A DNA stretch of 17,747 nt from Pseudomonadota bacterium (GCA_023425455.1 JAFACP010000337.1:1-17747), one strand, 5' to 3'; positions 1 to 8,927 are shown, counted from the stretch's first letter. The notes: generated by a model from the sequence alone, not told the origin. Translations and numbers: made by a program.

Positions 1-1090
1 CCTTAATTCCCCCGCATGTTGAACCGACGCAGCCGCCAAAAAAGCTGGCGCTTAACAGCAGGAAGATGGTGTGGGCCGGCCAGCTGGCATAATCGCCGGT
101 GGTGAGACCGTTGTCGGTCATCATTGAGCTGGCGAGGAAAAAGGCGTGCACCAGGCTGTCGGTGGCGTCGTACATCCCCGCGTGCCAGACCTGCCAGGCG
201 GTGATGACGATCAGCACTGCTGCGGCGCTGAGAAAGAACTTCAGCTCCGGGCTGCGGCGAACCGGCTTCAGGGTACGCCGGGCAATGACCACGTACCAGA
301 GGGTAAAGTTGAACGCGGACAGAAGCGAAAAGAGCCCGGCGACCAGCTCAATGGCGTGGCTATTATAAAAACCGATACTGTCACTGTGGGTAGAGAACCC
401 GCCCAGCGATACGGTTGACAGCCCGTGGCACAGGGCGTCGAAAAACGACATCCCGGCCACCCAGTAAGCCAGCGTACAGGCTAACCCCAGGGTCAGATAG
501 GTGACCCACAGGGTACGGGCGGTATCTGCCAGCCGTGGCGTAAGGCGCTCTTCTTTGAACGGCCCCGGCATTTCCGACTGATAAAGCTTCATGCCACCAA
601 TGCCGAGCAGCGGCAGTACCGCCACCGCCAGCACGATAACGCCTAAGCCGCCGATGAAGTTAAGCTGCGCACGATAGTAAAGATAAGATTTCGGCAGCGC
701 GCTGACGTCGCCAATCACCGTGGCGCTGGTGGTGGTGATGCCGGAAACGCCCTCAAAAAGCGCATCGGCAAAAGAGAGCCTGAGTCCGTCATCCATCCAC
801 ATTGGCATGGCGCTGATTAGCGAGAACAGGATCCAGAACAGAACGATAATCACGAAACCGTCGCGCGTGCGTAGCTGGATACCGGCATGCCGGGTTGCCC
901 GCCAGGCGATCGCGCCGAGCGGAAAAAAGGTCAAAAAAGTGGTTAAAAAGGTGAAATAGGTGCGCTCTTTATTCAGCAGGGCAATAACCATCGGCGGCAG
1001 CATCGAGAGGCTATAAAGCACAACCAAAAAACCGCAAAGGTGAAGCACAACCCGCAGCTGGGACACATTTAACGAATCGTTGAACTTCAC
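1..1090 (-). CDS. TrkH/TrkG-like cation uptake channel subunit, 3' end outside window
   Basis: Reading the minus strand from a GTG at 1090-1088 gives 363 codons without a stop, so the gene continues past the left edge. GGAG lies 7 nt upstream of the GTG, and an in-frame TAA further upstream rules out a much longer N-terminus. The protein is hydrophobic and follows the TrkH plan of repeated membrane-pore-membrane units. Visible family signatures are FIGGLGVIVLAVAVLP (residues 145-160), a MPGPFKEERLTPRLADTA-like stretch near 174-191, and four pore loops: SGITTTSAT (116-124), LGGFSTH (229-235), DNGLTT (326-331) and GGCVGSTCGG (352-361). TrkH proteins import K+ with the NAD-binding TrkA subunit. 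Loop 1 has Ser122 where E. coli TrkH, from memory, has the filter glycine, so K+ selectivity is uncertain. Family assignment is firm; whether it is a trkH or trkG paralogue is not. The neighbourhood differs from that of E. coli trkH, which lies next to fadA. Confidence 0.88.
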   Translation of the reverse strand, partial: MKFNDSLNVSQLRVVLHLCGFLVVLYSLSMLPPMVIALLNKERTYFTFLTTFLTFFPLGAIAWRATRHAGIQLRTRDGFVIIVLFWILFSLISAMPMWMDDGLRLSFADALFEGVSGITTTSATVIGDVSALPKSYLYYRAQLNFIGGLGVIVLAVAVLPLLGIGGMKLYQSEMPGPFKEERLTPRLADTARTLWVTYLTLGLACTLAYWVAGMSFFDALCHGLSTVSLGGFSTHSDSIGFYNSHAIELVAGLFSLLSAFNFTLWYVVIARRTLKPVRRSPELKFFLSAAAVLIVITAWQVWHAGMYDATDSLVHAFFLASSMMTDNGLTTGDYASWPAHTIFLLLSASFFGGCVGSTCGGIK

Positions 1091-1225
1091 TGAAAAACTC
1101 CGTGCCAGACCATATTCCGTTGACTGTTAAGCGGAAAAAGATACTGGATATTATGATCTAAAATGATGGCTCTGCGGTAATTTAACCGCACGGCCGATTT
1201 TCTGTTTTCAATGCCGATCCTTTTC

Positions 1226-1255
1226 TTCATTTCTGGCCGCTGAACAGCGTATAAT
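1226..1255 (+). promoter_or_regulatory. Putative ygiQ sigma-70 promoter
   Basis: A perfect TATAAT lies at 1250-1255, about 36 bp before the ygiQ ATG. The best -35 I can offer is a weak TTCATT at 1226-1231 (spacer 18), so only the -10 is convincing. The rest of the 1091-1291 spacer holds an inverted repeat, TGCGGT (1173-1178) and ACCGCA (1185-1190), and no clear promoter for the divergent Trk-like gene. Confidence 0.5.
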
Positions 1256-1291
1256 CCCGCTCCTTTTGTCTATTTTTTCTTCGGAAGCATT

Positions 1292-3463
1292 ATGAGCGCA
1301 ATTTCCCTGATCCAGCCGGATCGTGACCTCTTCTCCTGGCCTCAGTACTGGGCTGCCTGCTTCGGACCGGCGCCATTCCTGCCGATGTCCCGTGAAGAGA
1401 TGGATCTCCTGGGCTGGGACAGCTGCGACATCATTCTGGTTACCGGCGATGCCTATGTCGACCATCCGAGCTTCGGCATGGCGATCTGCGGGCGTATGCT
1501 TGAAGCGCAGGGCTTTCGCGTGGGGATCGTCTCCCAGCCTGACTGGAACAGCAAAGATGCGTTTATGCGCCTGGGGAAACCGAATCTGTTCTTCGGCGTG
1601 ACCGCCGGCAATATGGACTCGATGATCAACCGCTATACCGCCGATCGAAAACTGCGTCATGACGATGCCTATACGCCTGATAACGTTGCCGGCAAACGGC
1701 CCGATCGCGCGACGCTGGTCTATACCCAGCGCTGTAAAGAGGCCTGGAAAGATGTGCCGGTGATCCTCGGCGGGATTGAAGCAAGCCTGCGCCGTACCGC
1801 GCATTATGACTACTGGTCTGATACCGTGCGCCGTTCCGTGCTGGTGGATTCGAAAGCCGACATGCTGATTTTTGGCAACGGCGAACGTCCGCTGGTGGAG
1901 GTGGCGCATCGTCTGGCGCAGGGTGAATCCGTCGCGCAAATTCGCGACGTGCGCAACACCGCGATTATGGTTAAAGAGGCGCTGCCTGGCTGGAGCGGGG
2001 TGGATTCAACCCGTCTGGATACGCCGGGTAAAATTGACCCAATCCCGCATCCGTATGGCGAAGATCTGCCGTGCGCGGACAACAAACCGGTTGAGCCGAA
2101 AAAGAGTGAAGCGAAGGCGGTGACCGTGCAGCCGCCGCGCCCGAAGCCGTGGGAAAAGACCTACGTGCTGCTGCCTTCGTTTGAAAAAGTGAAAGGCGAC
2201 AAAGTGCTGTACGCGCACGCGTCCCGTATTCTGCATCATGAAACCAACCCGGGCTGCGCCCGTGCGCTGATGCAAAAGCACGGCGAGCGCTATATCTGGA
2301 TCAACCCGCCTGCCATCCCGCTGTCAACAGAAGAGATGGACAGCGTGTTTGCCCTGCCGTATAAGCGTGTGCCGCATCCGGCATACGGTAAAAGCCGCAT
2401 CCCGGCGTATGAGATGATCCGCTTCTCGATCAACATCATGCGTGGCTGCTTCGGCGGCTGCTCCTTCTGCTCGATTACCGAGCATGAAGGACGGATTATC
2501 CAGAGCCGCTCGGAAGATTCGATCATCAACGAAATTGAGGCGATCCGCGACACCGTGCCGGGCTTTACCGGGGTGATCTCCGATCTGGGCGGGCCAACGG
2601 CGAATATGTATATGCTGCGCTGTAAATCGCCGCGCGCCGAGCAGACCTGCCGTCGTCTCTCCTGCGTTTACCCGGATATCTGTCCGCACATGGACACCAA
2701 CCACGAGCCGACGATCAACCTCTATCGCCGCGCGCGCGACCTGAAAGGCATCAAAAAGATCCTTATCGCCTCAGGCGTTCGTTACGATATTGCGGTGGAA
2801 GATCCGCGCTACATCAAAGAGCTGGCGACGCACCACGTTGGCGGCTACCTGAAAATCGCTCCGGAACACACCGAAGAGGGCCCGCTGTCGAAAATGATGA
2901 AGCCGGGCATGGGCAGCTACGATCGCTTTAAAGAGCTGTTTGATACCTATTCGAAACAGGCCGGCAAAGAGCAGTATCTGATCCCGTACTTTATCTCCGC
3001 GCACCCCGGTACGCGTGATGAGGATATGGTGAACCTGGCGCTGTGGCTTAAGCGGCACCGCTTCCGCCTCGATCAGGTGCAGAACTTCTATCCGTCGCCG
3101 CTCGCGAATTCGACCACCATGTATTACACCGGCAAAAACCCGCTGGGTAAAATTGGCTACAAGAGCGAGGACGTGGTGGTGCCGAAGGGAGATAAGCAGC
3201 GCCGCCTGCATAAAGCGCTGCTGCGCTACCATGACCCGGCAAACTGGCCGATGATCCGCCAGGCGCTGGAGGATATGGGCAAAAAACACCTGATTGGCTC
3301 ACGCCGGGATTGCCTGGTCCCAGCCCCTACGCTCGATGAGATGCGTGAGGCGCGACGTCAGAATCGTTATACGCGCCCGGCGCTGACCAAGCACACGCCG
3401 ATTGCGCATCAGCGTTCGAACGCCACAGGCAGCGTTAAGAAACCGCTGAAGCGGAAAGCATAA
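1292..3463 (+). CDS. ygiQ: YgiQ family radical SAM protein
   Basis: The 723-residue protein is nearly as long as the E. coli family member (about 740 from memory). The diagnostic element is the radical-SAM iron-sulfur cluster motif Cx3Cx2C, in [12 protein letters not shown], with cysteines 386, 390 and 393. These would bind a 4Fe-4S cluster and S-adenosylmethionine. An N-terminal domain of roughly 300 residues precedes the core and may help substrate recognition. A Pro/Lys-rich linker near residues 265-285 joins them, and the C-terminus is a short basic tail. The start is supported by GGAAG upstream of ATG 1292. The physiological reaction is not established in what I know, so only the chemistry class is claimed. 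The gene diverges from the Trk-like gene and ends at a shared terminator facing dkgA. Confidence 0.95.
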   Translation: MSAISLIQPDRDLFSWPQYWAACFGPAPFLPMSREEMDLLGWDSCDIILVTGDAYVDHPSFGMAICGRMLEAQGFRVGIVSQPDWNSKDAFMRLGKPNLFFGVTAGNMDSMINRYTADRKLRHDDAYTPDNVAGKRPDRATLVYTQRCKEAWKDVPVILGGIEASLRRTAHYDYWSDTVRRSVLVDSKADMLIFGNGERPLVEVAHRLAQGESVAQIRDVRNTAIMVKEALPGWSGVDSTRLDTPGKIDPIPHPYGEDLPCADNKPVEPKKSEAKAVTVQPPRPKPWEKTYVLLPSFEKVKGDKVLYAHASRILHHETNPGCARALMQKHGERYIWINPPAIPLSTEEMDSVFALPYKRVPHPAYGKSRIPAYEMIRFSINIMRGCFGGCSFCSITEHEGRIIQSRSEDSIINEIEAIRDTVPGFTGVISDLGGPTANMYMLRCKSPRAEQTCRRLSCVYPDICPHMDTNHEPTINLYRRARDLKGIKKILIASGVRYDIAVEDPRYIKELATHHVGGYLKIAPEHTEEGPLSKMMKPGMGSYDRFKELFDTYSKQAGKEQYLIPYFISAHPGTRDEDMVNLALWLKRHRFRLDQVQNFYPSPLANSTTMYYTGKNPLGKIGYKSEDVVVPKGDKQRRLHKALLRYHDPANWPMIRQALEDMGKKHLIGSRRDCLVPAPTLDEMREARRQNRYTRPALTKHTPIAHQRSNATGSVKKPLKRKA

Positions 3464-3495
3464 AAAGGCCCCCGGCATGGCCGGGGGCTTGTTTT
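3464..3495. terminator. Bidirectional rho-independent terminator between ygiQ and dkgA
   Basis: A perfect 9-bp stem, GCCCCCGGC (3468-3476) with GCCGGGGGC (3480-3488), encloses the loop ATG. It has an A-run on the left and TTGTTTT on the right, so it can end transcription of ygiQ (plus) and dkgA (minus). It abuts both stop codons. Confidence 0.9.
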
Positions 3496-4321
3496 ATCCG
3501 CCAAACTGATCCGGGTCCGGACCCAGACGCTTGCCCTGATCCAGCTTCGCGATTTCGCTCAGCTCGTCTTTGTCCAGGCGGAAATCCCAGACGTCGAAGT
3601 TCTCAGCGATGCGTGACGGGGTGACGGATTTCGGGATCACCACCAGGCCATTATCCAGATGCCAGCGAATGACGATCTGCGCCGGGGTTTTGCCGTATTT
3701 GTCCGCCAGCTCGTGAATAATTTTCTGATCAAAGACCCCTTCGCCGCCCTGCGCCAGCGGGCTCCATGACTCGGTCTGGATTTTGTGGGTGGCGTTCCAC
3801 GCGTGCAGCTGGCGCTGCTGCATCAGCGGGTGCAATTCTATCTGGTTGATGACCGGGGCGACGCCGGTTTCATCGATCAGACGCTGCAGGTGATGCACCT
3901 GGAAATTACAGACACCAATGCTTTTCACCAGCCCGGCCTGCTGCAGGGCAATCATCCCTTTCCAGGCCTCGACGTAGTGATCGATAGCCGGAACCGGCCA
4001 GTGCATCAGATACAGATCGACAGCGTCGAGCCGGAGTTTGTCCAGGCTCTCCTGTAGCGCTTCGCGGGGACGTTTTTGATCGTCATTCCACAGCTTGGTG
4101 GTAATGAACAGCTCGTCGCGGGGAACCCCGGCGCTGGCCAGCGCCGCACCGACGCCCTCCTCATTTTTGTACGCGGCGGCGGTATCAATCGACCGATAGC
4201 CGACTTCCAGGGCCTTATGAATGGCGGAGACGACCTCGTCGTTACCGGCTTTCCATACACCGAGCCCCAACTGGGGCATTACGTTGCCGTCCTGAAGCTT
4301 GATTACGGTTTGGTTTGCCAT
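3494..4321 (-). CDS. dkgA: 2,5-diketo-D-gluconate reductase A (aldo-keto reductase)
   Basis: This is a 275-residue single-domain TIM-barrel aldo-keto reductase, the usual family length. The catalytic tetrad is visible: Asp46 and Tyr51 in SIDTAAAYKNEEGVG, Lys76 in FITTKLW, and His107 in YLMHWP. The C-terminal VIPKSVTPSRIAEN segment is the NADPH-binding signature of the family. DkgA reduces 2,5-diketo-D-gluconate, methylglyoxal and some beta-keto esters in the cytoplasm. It follows yqhD on the same strand with a 105-nt spacer, and GGAGGAAAA just before the ATG gives a strong ribosome site. In E. coli yqhD and dkgA are co-activated by YqhC in response to glyoxal and related aldehydes; the conserved order suggests the same here. 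Confidence 0.95.
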   Translation of the reverse strand: MANQTVIKLQDGNVMPQLGLGVWKAGNDEVVSAIHKALEVGYRSIDTAAAYKNEEGVGAALASAGVPRDELFITTKLWNDDQKRPREALQESLDKLRLDAVDLYLMHWPVPAIDHYVEAWKGMIALQQAGLVKSIGVCNFQVHHLQRLIDETGVAPVINQIELHPLMQQRQLHAWNATHKIQTESWSPLAQGGEGVFDQKIIHELADKYGKTPAQIVIRWHLDNGLVVIPKSVTPSRIAENFDVWDFRLDKDELSEIAKLDQGKRLGPDPDQFGG

Positions 4322-4340
4322 TTTTCCTCCTTCAAGTGCT

Positions 4341-4367
4341 CATCGCCGGAGGAGTGCTCCGGCGATG
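4341..4367. repeat. Perfect hairpin in the yqhD-dkgA spacer
   Basis: Arms CATCGCCGGAG (4341-4351) and CTCCGGCGATG (4357-4367) form an 11-bp perfect stem around GAGTG. No T-run follows on the minus strand, so it is not a classical terminator. It sits 19 bp upstream of the dkgA start. A REP-like or mRNA-processing/stability element is likely. Confidence 0.75.
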
Positions 4368-4426
4368 TGGTGTGCATTAAGTCTGGACGAAATGTCAAAA
4401 AACGAAAGGCAGGATAACAAAAACGC

Positions 4427-5590
4427 TTAGCGTGCGGCTTCGTAGATCCGGCGGCTGACGTCCAGGGTGATGTCGCCGTGTTCACCCAGCTGGGTCATAC
4501 CGTGCTCCTGCAGTTTTTCCAGCAGGGCAGGGATGGAGCTGCCATCGAGTCCATAGCCGGAAAGGCGGGTTGGTACGCCCAGCGCTTCAAAGAAGTTACG
4601 GGTCGCTTCAATTGCGGCATCAATACGCGCATCGTCAGAACCTTCGGTGATATTCCATACGCGCTCCGCGTACTGCAGCAGCTTGGCGCGCTTGGTATCA
4701 CGTTTTTCGTTCCACAAAGCAGGCAGCACAATCGCCAGCGTCTGGGCGTGATCCAGACCGTGCATCGCGGTGAGTTCATGGCCGAGCATATGGGTTGCCC
4801 AGTCCTGCGGCACGCCTGCGCCAATCAGGCCATTCAGCGCCTGGGTTGCCGCCCACATTACGTTGGCGCGAACGTCATAGTTTTCTGGCTGTTGCAGCGC
4901 TTTCGGACCCTCTTCCACCAGCGTCAGCAGAATGCCTTCCGCAAAGCGGTCCTGGATTTTGCCCTCCACCGGGTAGGTGACGTACTGCTCTACGGTGTGA
5001 ACAAAGGCGTCGACCACGCCGTTTGCGACCTGGCGAGGCGGCAGGGTGTAGGTATAAACCGGATCGAGGATCGCAAACACCGGTTGAACGTGATCGTTCA
5101 TAAAGGCCTGCTTATCACAGGTGGTTTTACGGGAAATGACCGCGCCTTTGTTGGATTCAGAGCCGGTAGCCGGCAGGGTCAGCACGGAACCCATCGGGAT
5201 CGCGCTTTTAATGTCGCTGCCGCGGGTTTGCAGAATGTGCCACGGGTCGATCCCGTCAGCGTAGTGCGCGGCTGCGGCGATGAACTTGGTGCCGTCCAGC
5301 ACAGAACCGCCGCCAACGGCCAGCAGGAAGGTGATGTTCTCTTCACGGGCGATTTTCACCGCGTTCATCAGCGTTTCGTAAGACGGGTTGGGTTCAATGC
5401 CGCCAAACTCACGCACGTCGAAACCTTCCAGCGCGCTGTAGACCTGATCCAGCACGCCGGTCTTTTTCACGCTGCCGCCGCCGTAGGTGATCAGCACGCG
5501 AGCGTCCGCCGGGATCTGTGCGCGCAGGTCTGCAATTGCGCCTTTGCCAAACAGGATGCGGGTTGGGGTGTGGAGAGTAAAGTTGTTCAT
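4427..5590 (-). CDS. yqhD: NADPH-dependent aldehyde reductase / iron-family alcohol dehydrogenase YqhD
   Basis: The protein has 387 residues, the same length as E. coli YqhD. Two glycine-rich nucleotide-binding segments are present: YGGGS (36-40) and VGGGSVLDGTKF (92-103). The metal ligands known for YqhD are all in place: Asp194, His198, His267 and His281. The enzyme reduces short aldehydes such as glyoxal, methylglyoxal, acrolein, malondialdehyde and butanal with NADPH, in the cytoplasm. The ATG at 5590 matches the E. coli N-terminus (MNNFTLHTPTRILFGKG). It is the first gene of the yqhD-dkgA unit and is divergent from yqhC, which activates it in E. coli. A long open frame on the opposite strand is only a shadow of this gene. 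Confidence 0.96.
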   Translation of the reverse strand: MNNFTLHTPTRILFGKGAIADLRAQIPADARVLITYGGGSVKKTGVLDQVYSALEGFDVREFGGIEPNPSYETLMNAVKIAREENITFLLAVGGGSVLDGTKFIAAAAHYADGIDPWHILQTRGSDIKSAIPMGSVLTLPATGSESNKGAVISRKTTCDKQAFMNDHVQPVFAILDPVYTYTLPPRQVANGVVDAFVHTVEQYVTYPVEGKIQDRFAEGILLTLVEEGPKALQQPENYDVRANVMWAATQALNGLIGAGVPQDWATHMLGHELTAMHGLDHAQTLAIVLPALWNEKRDTKRAKLLQYAERVWNITEGSDDARIDAAIEATRNFFEALGVPTRLSGYGLDGSSIPALLEKLQEHGMTQLGEHGDITLDVSRRIYEAAR

Positions 5591-5602
5591 TGCGCGTTCC
5601 CT

Positions 5603-5688
5603 ATAGTGGGTGAAAAACCGTGGTAGCGCGGAGGGCTACCTGATGCTGCACATTGTGGCCGTCTGCCGCTATCGTCTCAATGCACATT
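5603..5688. promoter_or_regulatory. yqhD/yqhC divergent control region with candidate YqhC sites
   Basis: Two repeat structures lie between the divergent genes. One is the inverted repeat GGTAGC (5622-5627), 7-nt spacer, GCTACC (5635-5640). The other is the direct repeat TGCACATT at 5647-5654 and 5681-5688, with starts 34 bp apart. On the minus strand a TATAGG-like -10 for yqhD lies near 5603-5608 with no good -35, as expected of an activator-dependent promoter. AraC-family activators usually bind direct repeats in such positions. The link to YqhC is inference. Confidence 0.45.
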
Positions 5689-5785
5689 CCTGCCGATGTC
5701 TTGCCCATTTCTACAGGGCGCTGGAGAAACCGGAGAAAAATGCGCACACTGTAGAGGTCGAAAACCGTACCCGGAGTACCTAAAC

Positions 5786-6685
5786 ATGAACCGTGAAGCG
5801 ATCTGCCTTCAGCTAACTTCGCAGATTAAGACGCTGATAGATAAAGAGAATAAGGCTGCCGATCTGTTGCCGGACATTCGACTGCTGTACGGGACACAGC
5901 CCGGAACACGCACGCCGGTCATGTATCAGCCGGGCATCGTTTTTCTCTTTTCGGGCCATAAAATTGGCTATATCAATGAGCGCGTATTTCGTTACGACAC
6001 CAATGAATATCTGCTGCTGACAGTACCTTTACCCTTCGAATGTGAAACCTTCGCGACAGAGGCGGTTCCACTGGCGGGTATTCGCTTGAACGTGGATATT
6101 CTTCAGCTGCAGGAACTGCTGATGGACATTGGCGAAGACCCGCTTTTTCAGCCCTCCATGTCGGCCAGCGCGATCAACTCGGCGACCTTATCGGAGGAGA
6201 TCCTCTGCGCCATTGAACGCCTGCTGGATGTGATGGTGCGGCCGCTGGATGCCCGGATCCTCGGCAAACAGATTATCCGTGAGATCCTCTACCATGTGCT
6301 GTTGGGGCCAGGAGGCGGCGCGCTGCTGGCGCTGGTGAGCCGTCAGACGCATTTCAGCCTGATAAGCCGGGTGCTCAAGCGGATTGAGAGCCAGTACACC
6401 GAGAACCTCAGTGTAGACCAGCTGGCGGCGGAGGCGAACATGAGCGTGTCGGCGTTTCACCACAACTTTAAGTCGGTCACCAGTACGTCGCCGCTGCAGT
6501 ATCTTAAAACGTACCGGCTGCACAAGGCGCGGATGCTGATGATCCACGACGGGATGAAGGCCAGCGCGGCGGCGATGCGGGTTGGGTACGAAAGCGCGTC
6601 GCAGTTCAGTCGGGAGTTTAAGCGTTATTTCGGCGTGACGCCGGGGGAAGATGCGACGCGGATCCGCATGATGCAGGGCGTCTGA
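5786..6685 (+). CDS. yqhC: AraC-family transcriptional activator YqhC
   Basis: I place the start at ATG 5786, which has GGAG 9 nt upstream and gives 299 residues beginning [10 protein letters not shown], matching the conserved part of E. coli YqhC. An in-frame ATG at 5696 would add 30 residues but lacks a visible ribosome site. E. coli YqhC is annotated with a 19-residue extension of different sequence, so the longer form cannot be excluded. The N-terminal half is the AraC_N ligand or dimerisation domain ([21 protein letters not shown] region). The C-terminal 90 residues carry two helix-turn-helix motifs ([21 protein letters not shown], then [20 protein letters not shown]), followed by FGVTPGE. 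YqhC senses aldehyde or electrophile stress and activates yqhD-dkgA. Confidence 0.93.
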   Translation: MNREAICLQLTSQIKTLIDKENKAADLLPDIRLLYGTQPGTRTPVMYQPGIVFLFSGHKIGYINERVFRYDTNEYLLLTVPLPFECETFATEAVPLAGIRLNVDILQLQELLMDIGEDPLFQPSMSASAINSATLSEEILCAIERLLDVMVRPLDARILGKQIIREILYHVLLGPGGGALLALVSRQTHFSLISRVLKRIESQYTENLSVDQLAAEANMSVSAFHHNFKSVTSTSPLQYLKTYRLHKARMLMIHDGMKASAAAMRVGYESASQFSREFKRYFGVTPGEDATRIRMMQGV

Positions 6686-6702
6686 GCGTAAACCGGCGTT
6701 TT

Positions 6703-6726
6703 CCCCGCAGGCCTGTGGCTGCGGGG
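6703..6726. terminator. Hairpin between convergent yqhC and yghB
   Basis: CCCCGCAG (6703-6710) pairs with CTGCGGGG (6719-6726) around an 8-nt loop. It occupies the 48-nt gap between the two convergent stops. Neither side has a proper T-run, so it may block 3' decay or terminate weakly rather than be a canonical terminator. Confidence 0.55.
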
Positions 6727-6733
6727 ACGTCGG

Positions 6734-7393
6734 TCAGGCGCTGCAGTATCTCTTTTTGATCACCACAATCAGCGTGCCCAGCAGTCCGGCAACCAGCAGG
6801 AAAATGGGCAGAACCATCAGAAAGGTCATGACCTGATCTTCATGATGTTTGACGAACGGGATCATGTTCAGCGCATAGCCAAGCGTGGTCACCACGCCGA
6901 CCCACAGCAGGGCGCTCAGCCAGTTAAAGAACTGAAAGCGACGATTCGACAGCCCGGAAATACCGGCCATCGTCGGCAGCAGGGTGCGCACAAACGCCAG
7001 AAAACGTCCCGCCAGCAGCGCCAATAAGCCATGACGGTCAAACATGCACGTCGCGCGCTGATGGTATTTATGCGGCAACTGCGACAGCCAGCTTTTGACG
7101 ATGCGGGTGTTGCCCAGCCAGCGGCCCTGCAGATAGCTGAGCCAGCAGCCCAGGCTGGCGGCTGAGGTGAGGATCACCATCGTGGGGGTAAAGTCCATGA
7201 CGCCTTTGCCGATTAACGCTCCGGCGAGCAGCAGCAGGCTGTCACCGGGTAAAAACGAGGCTGGCAGTAATCCATTTTCCAGAAACAGCGTCGCAAACAT
7301 CACGAAATAGACAATACCCACCACGTGCGGGTCTGCCAGCGCGGCAAAATCGTGTTGCCAGAGCGCCGCGATAATATCTTGAATAACAGCCAT
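6734..7393 (-). CDS. yghB: DedA-family inner-membrane protein YghB
   Basis: The protein has 219 residues, the same length as E. coli YghB, and is closely similar throughout. It is polytopic, with hydrophobic segments near residues 25-48, 52-85, 140-165 and 188-212. The charged membrane residues important in E. coli YghB and YqjA are present: Glu39 ([15 protein letters not shown]), Asp51, Arg130 and Arg136 ([17 protein letters not shown]). DedA proteins are proton-dependent transporters. YghB acts redundantly with YqjA in cell division, Tat export, envelope stability and proton-motive-force maintenance. It follows metC on the same strand after 143 nt. That spacer holds a small inverted repeat, AGGGAG/CTCCCT (7418-7437), which may end the metC message. 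Confidence 0.95.
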   Translation of the reverse strand: MAVIQDIIAALWQHDFAALADPHVVGIVYFVMFATLFLENGLLPASFLPGDSLLLLAGALIGKGVMDFTPTMVILTSAASLGCWLSYLQGRWLGNTRIVKSWLSQLPHKYHQRATCMFDRHGLLALLAGRFLAFVRTLLPTMAGISGLSNRRFQFFNWLSALLWVGVVTTLGYALNMIPFVKHHEDQVMTFLMVLPIFLLVAGLLGTLIVVIKKRYCSA

Positions 7394-7536
7394 GGACTTT
7401 CCTGTGGAACAGCAGATAGGGAGCTATTGTACTCCCTGTTTGTCCTGTTGGGTTTGATCACGGACGCAACTCATGCAGACTTTTCTGCTGGTCATGTGCA
7501 CAAAAATGTCCAGGGAGTCCATTTTTAGCCTGCACT

Positions 7537-8724
7537 CTACACGATACGCTCAAAACCTGCCGCTAAATCCGCAATCAAATCGTCAACATTTTCTAAACCG
7601 ATATGCAGGCGGATCAGGGTGCCGCTGAAATCTGCCGCGCCGCCCGGGCGTAACGCCGTAATCTGTTCCGGTTGATTCGGCAGGATCAGTGATTCATACC
7701 CGCCCCACGAGTAGGCCATGCTGAAGAGGGAAAAATTATCCAGATAGGCGGCCAGCTCGCTGTCATTGAGCCGTTTTTTGAGAACAAACGAGAACAACCC
7801 GCTGCTGCCCGTAAAGTCGCGGAGCCAGAACGCGTGACCCTTGCTGCCCGGCAGCGCAGGATGATTGACGCGTTCAACCTGCGGGTGTTGCGCCAGCCAG
7901 CCGGCGATCTGCAGGCTGCTTTCATGGTGCTGGCGCAGCCGGACGCCCAGCGTACGAATGCCGCGGCTGGTCATGTAGGCGGTGTCCGCGTCGACCATCT
8001 GCCCCATCAGGTAGGCATTCTCGCGCAGTTGCTCCCAGCAGCGGGCGTTAGCGACGGCGGTGCCAATCATGCCGTCCGAGTGGCCAATCAGGTATTTGGT
8101 CGCGGCCTGAATAGAGATATCAATGTCGAATTCGAGTGCCTTGAACAGCACGCCAGCGGCCCAGGTATTGTCGATCATGATGATCGCCTCTGGCGCTTTG
8201 CTGCGTACCGCCTTCACAATGGCCGGTACGTCGTGCACCTCCATGGTGATAGAGCCCGGGGATTCGAGAAACACAATGCGCGTGTTGGGCTGGATAAGCT
8301 CAGCGATACCGTCGCCAGTCATCGGGTCGAACCAGTCGGTGGTCACCCCCAGTTTGCTGAGGATTTTGGTGCAGAAGTCCTGGCTGGGTTCATAGGCGGT
8401 GTTGGTCATCAGAATGTGATCGCCCTGTTCGACAAACGCCAGAATCGTGTTGGCGACCGCCGCCGCGCCGCAGGGAAACAGGGCACAGCCTGCGCCACCT
8501 TCCAGCTCACACATCGCTTCCTGCAGTGAAAAATGGGTTAGCGTGCCGCGACGGCCATAAAACAGCCCGCCTTTTGCGCGATTACGCGTCGCGATCTTTT
8601 TATCCTCAACGGTATCAAACACCAGTGAGGAGGCCCGTTGAATCACGCTGTTGACCGATCCCTGGGTATATTTTTTGCTGCGTCCGGCCTGCACCAGCGT
8701 GGTATCAAGATGCTTCTTATTCAT
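7537..8724 (-). CDS. metC: Cystathionine beta-lyase
   Basis: MetC cleaves cystathionine to homocysteine, pyruvate and ammonia with pyridoxal phosphate in the methionine pathway. The ATG at 8724 gives 395 residues ([20 protein letters not shown]), the same length as E. coli MetC. A frame upstream to 8859 is open but would cross the MetJ operator, so it is rejected as the start. The Cys/Met-metabolism PLP-enzyme signature is present. The PLP-binding lysine is in [15 protein letters not shown] near residue 210, the phosphate-binding region is [11 protein letters not shown], and the substrate-side tyrosines are in [13 protein letters not shown] and [10 protein letters not shown]. The gene diverges from exbB, as in E. 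coli. Confidence 0.96.
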   Translation of the reverse strand: MNKKHLDTTLVQAGRSKKYTQGSVNSVIQRASSLVFDTVEDKKIATRNRAKGGLFYGRRGTLTHFSLQEAMCELEGGAGCALFPCGAAAVANTILAFVEQGDHILMTNTAYEPSQDFCTKILSKLGVTTDWFDPMTGDGIAELIQPNTRIVFLESPGSITMEVHDVPAIVKAVRSKAPEAIIMIDNTWAAGVLFKALEFDIDISIQAATKYLIGHSDGMIGTAVANARCWEQLRENAYLMGQMVDADTAYMTSRGIRTLGVRLRQHHESSLQIAGWLAQHPQVERVNHPALPGSKGHAFWLRDFTGSSGLFSFVLKKRLNDSELAAYLDNFSLFSMAYSWGGYESLILPNQPEQITALRPGGAADFSGTLIRLHIGLENVDDLIADLAAGFERIV

Positions 8725-8743
8725 GTTCGCCAACCCTGTTTTT

Positions 8744-8767
8744 GTACGTCTGGACGTCCAGACTACC
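8744..8767 (-). promoter_or_regulatory. MetJ operator (tandem met boxes) upstream of metC
   Basis: Three contiguous 8-bp units resemble the met box AGACGTCT: GTACGTCT (6/8), GGACGTCC (6/8) and AGACTACC (5/8). They begin 20 bp upstream of the metC start. MetJ bound to S-adenosylmethionine binds such tandem boxes cooperatively and represses met genes. The match and position are direct; MetJ binding is inferred from the family. Confidence 0.8.
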
Positions 8768-8893
8768 ACGACTGGAAAAATGTGCATCCGGATGCTTATC
8801 GAATAAGCAGAAAATTTTATGAAAAATAGAGATAAGAAATTTTTACTGCGTGAGCGCAAGGAAAGTAAGCGGAAATTACGTCAGTATGTAAAT

Positions 8894-8912
8894 ACTAATG
8901 AGAACTACTATC
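8894..8912 (+). promoter_or_regulatory. Fur box upstream of exbB
   Basis: The 19 bp at this position match the Fur consensus GATAATGATAATCATTATC at 13 positions, with the AATGA and TATC cores intact. It ends 18 bp before the exbB -10 (8931-8936), where bound Fe-Fur would block RNA polymerase. Iron repression of exbBD is established in E. coli. Confidence 0.72.
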
Positions 8913-8927
8913 AATTCGACGTCGTTT

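Noticed and set aside
1120..1154. TTGACT and TATTAT as a promoter in the trk/ygiQ spacer
   Set aside because: The spacing is 23 bp, too long for sigma-70, and the TATAAT at 1250 is better placed.
1208..1939. 243-codon minus-strand frame opposite the start of ygiQ
   Set aside because: It lies antisense to the conserved ygiQ N-terminus and crosses its promoter, with no recognisable protein features.
4478..5626. Long open frame (382 codons) on the plus strand opposite yqhD
   Set aside because: It mirrors the well-supported yqhD gene and has no family features or ribosome site; GC-rich codon structure explains it.
8725..8859. Upstream extension of metC by 45 codons
   Set aside because: It would make the MetJ operator coding and departs from the 395-residue family length.
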